Of a DNA stretch of 64,000 nucleotides, positions 61,759 to 64,000 are shown in pieces. This DNA comes from Pseudomonadota bacterium (GTDB taxonomy: Bacteria > Chloroflexota > UBA6077 > JAJPHF01): NCBI GenBank assembly GCA_021325365.1, contig JAJPHF010000193.1, positions 1-64,000 of the forward strand. The letters run 5' to 3'. The number at the start of each line of letters is the position of its first letter. The first letter of the stretch is position 1. The position numbers and the translations under genes are program-made. The notes under the pieces are model-generated. The model had not been told where the DNA came from. It saw only the letters and a list, made by a program, of their open reading frames with translations, and searched no databases.

Positions 61759-62274
61759 ATGCGACGGCTAATTGTGGGCGCCGCCCTGCTGGCAGCACTC
61801 GCCCTCTTGACAGCGCCGACCGCCTCCGCCCAGATGGGCGGCTTTGGCGCCCCGCCCTTCGGCGGCGGCCCCGGCGGGTTCGGCGTGCCCGGCATGCCGG
61901 GCGGCTTTGGCATGCCCGGCGGCCCGGGCGGCTTCGGCGGGCCGGGGCGTCAGCTGCAGGGCGGGGGCCCAGGCTTCCTCGGCAACGTCACGCAGGTCTG
62001 CACGGACAGCCAGGGCAACCGGGTGCTGGTGACGAACGGCGGCGCGACCAGCGGCTACACCAATTGCGAAGCGGCACCACCTCCGCCCGGGAACGGCTTT
62101 GGCGGCGGGCCGGGCTTGGGCGGCCCGCTGGGCTTCGGCGGCCCCGGCCTGGGCGGCGCCGGCTTCGGGGGCGCCCCGCCGGCGCTCACACGCTGCACCG
62201 ACAGCCAGGGCAACGTGGTGCTGGTGCGCAGCGGCGGCTCGACGACGGGCTACACTAACTGCACGACCCAGTGA
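61759..62274 (+). CDS. Secreted Gly-rich protein with two Cys-bounded repeats
   Basis: A 171-residue exported protein. Signal peptide ('RRLIVGAALLAALALLTAPT', cut after 'ASA'), then a Gly/Pro/Phe-rich tract with GGPGGFG-type repeats, a 22-residue unit beginning CTDSQGN and ending GYTNC, a second Gly-rich tract, and a second copy of the unit at the very C-terminus. The two units share C-T-D-S-Q-G-N, V-L-V, two Gly, and G-Y-T-N-C. Each could form one disulfide-closed hairpin. No family is recognised. GAGAGGAG precedes the ATG. It is 67 bp after the GT39 gene and probably an envelope protein. Confidence 0.7.
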   Translation: MRRLIVGAALLAALALLTAPTASAQMGGFGAPPFGGGPGGFGVPGMPGGFGMPGGPGGFGGPGRQLQGGGPGFLGNVTQVCTDSQGNRVLVTNGGATSGYTNCEAAPPPPGNGFGGGPGLGGPLGFGGPGLGGAGFGGAPPALTRCTDSQGNVVLVRSGGSTTGYTNCTTQ

Positions 62275-62335
62275 TCGCGGCGGCCGCTGGACCTGAGTGG
62301 TGGCCCGGGCCGCGCAAACTCATCGAGCCACATCA

Positions 62336-62383
62336 GCCGGGACCACCGCGGACTGAGAAGCGTCAGGTCCCGGTGGTCCCGGC
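62336..62383. terminator. 13-bp inverted repeat after the Gly-rich protein gene
   Basis: 62336-62348 is the reverse complement of 62371-62383, with a 22-nt loop that can pair internally. It lies 62 bp past the stop. The lack of a T-run makes a terminator role uncertain. Confidence 0.4.
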
Positions 62384-62562
62384 CACCCGGTCCCTCGCCC
62401 TGCCATCCGACGCGCCCGCCGGCTCCGGTGCCCCGGCCCGCTCGTGGCGCTCCCTAGCCTGTGTCCCGCGCTGCGCGGCGCTCACGTCGGGGCCGGCCGT
62501 TTCGCTCCCCGATCACCCATTTCGGCAATCGCCTGCCCGCCCCAATTGGCGTGCTGACAAAT

Positions 62563-62604
62563 ACCCCATCGCCCGATGTACGGGCGTCGAGACCGCCCTA
62601 AGCT
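62563..62604 (+). promoter_or_regulatory. Shared promoter element, copy 3
   Basis: ACCCCATCGCCCGATG at 62563-62578, 20 bp, then TAAGCT at 62599-62604. The 59-bp stretch 62555-62613 aligns without gaps to 63058-63116 at 45 of 59 positions. It precedes the small gene at 62755 by about 150 bp. Confidence 0.55.
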
Positions 62605-62754
62605 GAGAGCAGCGCGGCCTCGCGGCACTCGCCACCTACCTGCTGGGCGACCGCTTCGTGTTTCGTGCGGCCCCGCTTGGCGCCGAGCCCGACCGGCGCG
62701 GCAGGGCTCGTCACCGCGACCAGGCCACGGAAACAAAGCCGGAGGAGCAACAGC

Positions 62755-62958
62755 GTGCAGTACAAGATCACGAAAGTCTACCTGCTTGAGGCAGCCGATC
62801 GGCACGACGCGCACCGCCGCTTCCTCGCGGAGGGCGAGACGCACCTGAGAATCATCTCGATACAGGAGCTGAAGCCACGGACCGCGAGCCGCCCGGACGA
62901 CGAGCTAGTCTGGGCTTCACCGGCAGGGTTGGGGCACGGTTCGGGGTCGGTAGGCTAG
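62755..62958 (+). CDS. Small hypothetical protein
   Basis: A 67-residue protein from GTG 62755, which has a strong GGAGGAG site. The sequence 'QYKITKVYLLEAADRHDAHR' and 'LRIISIQELKPR' suggests a compact alpha/beta fold resembling small phage- or plasmid-type hypothetical proteins that start Y-[KR]-[IV]-x-K-V-Y. The tail is Gly/Ser-rich. Function unknown. It is followed by a strong terminator. Confidence 0.6.
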   Translation: MQYKITKVYLLEAADRHDAHRRFLAEGETHLRIISIQELKPRTASRPDDELVWASPAGLGHGSGSVG

Positions 62959-62970
62959 GCGAACGGCCGG

Positions 62971-63008
62971 GGCGGCGCCGGGCCGCGCGAACGCGGCCCG
63001 GCGCCGCC
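62971..63008 (+). terminator. Strong GC-rich terminator hairpin
   Basis: A 17-bp perfect stem (62971-62987 with 62992-63008) with a CGAA tetraloop, followed by CTTTC. It lies 13 bp past the stop of the small gene. Probably an intrinsic-type terminator. Confidence 0.7.
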
Positions 63009-63065
63009 CTTTCAGTCCCCCACGTCGGGGATCGCGCGCTCCCCCAAAAGTATGGGGTGACAAGC

Positions 63066-63107
63066 ACCGCTTCGGCCGATGCGCGGGTCTGGCGACCGGC
63101 CTATGCT
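63066..63107 (+). promoter_or_regulatory. Shared promoter element, copy 4
   Basis: ACCGCTTCGGCCGATG at 63066-63081, 20 bp, then TATGCT at 63102-63107, 24 bp before the ATG at 63132. The short distance to the gene supports TATGCT as a -10 box and the CGATG block as the upstream recognition element. Confidence 0.55.
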
Positions 63108-63131
63108 AAGAGCAGCATTGCGGAGGGCAGG

Positions 63132-63404
63132 ATGCAACTACAAGCTGACGTCAAGTGCTACCACTGCGGGCGCGTCTCGGGTACCTGGCAGTGGCTCGCG
63201 GCCGCCGGGCCGACCTGGGGGAGCTTCCAGCGCGCGCACCACGCCGGGCGCGTCCGCATGGACCTCACCCAGCTTCATTGTGGGCATTGTGGCGGGCCGG
63301 TTTTTCTGGACGACGTGGACGAGGTGCGAGCCCCGAGCGTCGTCGTCTTCGAACGGCCCCGACTCGGTCGGCCGCCCAAGGAGACGCAGCGGCGCGCGGG
63401 CTAA
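63132..63404 (+). CDS. Small zinc-ribbon protein
   Basis: A 90-residue protein with two Cys pairs: 'VKCYHCGRVSG' and 'LHCGHCGGPVF'. These are the four ligands of a zinc ribbon and flank a Trp-rich insert ('TWQWLAAAGPTWGSF'). The C-terminus is basic ('RPRLGRPPKETQRRAG'). Such proteins bind nucleic acid or serve as metal-bound structural factors; the exact role is unknown. GGAGGGCAGG precedes the ATG. Confidence 0.75.
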   Translation: MQLQADVKCYHCGRVSGTWQWLAAAGPTWGSFQRAHHAGRVRMDLTQLHCGHCGGPVFLDDVDEVRAPSVVVFERPRLGRPPKETQRRAG

Positions 63405-63497
63405 CCCCGCCGCGAGCCGCTCCTACCCCTGCCGGGGGCGACCTATTGCGCGGCGACGCGCGCCGGGGTAACCTGGTCGCACGCGAGGAGGCGGGCG

Positions 63498-64000
63498 ATG
63501 CGGCGAATCGTGGGTGGCCGGGGCCTGGCAGTTGCGGCGCTCGTGGTGGGCTGGCTCGCGGCGTGTGGCCCGTCCGGTAGCAGCGCGCCCCCGGCCGCAC
63601 CGGCACCGCCGCCCGCCCAGTCAGTCGCCCAGCCGCCGACCGCACCCGCTGCTACGACAGTGGCTGCCTCCACGGCCCCTGCCGCGCCCGAGACGGTGTC
63701 GCACACGCTTATCAGCCCCGCCGCCCCCTACTGGCCCACCTGGGTCGGCCAGGCCAAGGGCTTCTTCGCCGCTCGCGGCATCACGCTCGACGTGACGATC
63801 ACGCCGCGCATTCCCGACGCGGCCCGCGCCCTCGCCTCCGGCTCGTACGCGACGGGCGGCTTCATCCCTGACACGGCGCTGCTCGCGGTATTGCAGGGCG
63901 CGCCCATCGCGCTCGTCGGCACTCAGACCGAGCGCGCCACCTACAAGCTGGCCGTCAGCCCCGCCACCACCGGCTACGCCGACTTGCGCGGCAAGACGCT
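63498..64000 (+). CDS. ABC-type substrate-binding lipoprotein (NMT1-like), cut by the window end
   Basis: The first 167 residues of a binding lipoprotein whose frame stays open to the last base. The lipobox is LAAC (Cys23), followed by an Ala/Pro/Thr tether. The domain starts 'VSHTLISPAAPYWPTWVGQA' and 'KGFFAARGITLDVTITP', ending at 'GYADLRGKTL', the usual hinge position. GAGGAGGCGGGCG precedes the ATG at 63498. Its ABC partners, if any, may lie to the right of the window. Confidence 0.82.
   Translation, partial: MRRIVGGRGLAVAALVVGWLAACGPSGSSAPPAAPAPPPAQSVAQPPTAPAATTVAASTAPAAPETVSHTLISPAAPYWPTWVGQAKGFFAARGITLDVTITPRIPDAARALASGSYATGGFIPDTALLAVLQGAPIALVGTQTERATYKLAVSPATTGYADLRGKT

Larger units (their letters stand above)
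62275..62754. other. 480-bp intergenic region with hairpin and promoter motifs
   Basis: It contains a 13-bp inverted repeat (62336-62348 with 62371-62383, 22-nt loop) just after the Gly-rich gene, a TCACCC-type dyad (62512-62530), and the shared promoter element (62563-62604). No reading frame here is convincing. Confidence 0.55.

Overview
The window is a very GC-rich (about 70% by eye), densely coded bacterial chromosome segment. I see 51 protein-coding genes, one cut by the right edge, and no rRNA, tRNA, CRISPR array, phage or transposase. The gene mix (Uma2-family nuclease, S53 peptidase, F420-type LLM oxidoreductases, GT39 membrane glycosyltransferases, lone NMT1/SsuA-type binding lipoproteins, RND pumps with very long adaptors, ADP-forming CoA ligase) is what one meets in uncultured Chloroflexota or a similar soil lineage. 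That assignment is an inference of moderate confidence, since no phylogenetic marker is present.

Region 1 (0-9 kb): a binding lipoprotein, a CocE-type hydrolase, a small conserved protein, a cupin and a CPBP protease. A membrane-anchored DJ-1/PfpI-like protein then lies divergent from a GAF histidine kinase and NarL-type regulator pair, with repeated TGTTGGAG half-sites between them. Region 2 (9-24 kb) is catabolic: UbiD decarboxylase, Uma2 protein, LLM oxidoreductase, ADP-forming CoA ligase, a hydroxycinnamoyl-CoA hydratase/lyase-like enzyme, two tandem acyl-CoA dehydrogenases, a toxin-antitoxin pair, an amidohydrolase, a binding lipoprotein and a tandem pair of PEP mutase/isocitrate lyase-like enzymes. 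Together these suggest breakdown of lignin-type aromatic acids and their CoA thioesters.

Region 3 (24-38 kb): GT39 glycosyltransferase, secreted S53 peptidase, and a minus-strand run marR - adaptor - RND pump - adaptor with a clear palindromic operator. Region 4 (38-46 kb): a minus-strand catabolic run of amidohydrolase, HbpS/GlcG-like protein, binding lipoprotein, LigA-like and LigB-like proteins, RidA and a gamma-glutamyltransferase-like protein. The LigB-like protein lacks residues expected in the active site.

Region 5 (47-63 kb): a second RND pump, a membrane kinase with a polyproline loop and its regulator, then a plus-strand block of envelope proteins rich in Pro and Gly. These are a secreted Pro-rich protein, a 975-residue adaptor, a membrane-anchored DUF5666-like protein, a PEP-CTERM-like anchored protein, a second GT39 enzyme whose N-terminus was broken by a 74-bp duplication, and a Gly-rich protein with a repeated Cys-bounded motif. 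Four transcription units here share a two-part upstream element, the strongest hint of an undescribed co-regulated envelope system. The window ends in a fourth binding lipoprotein.
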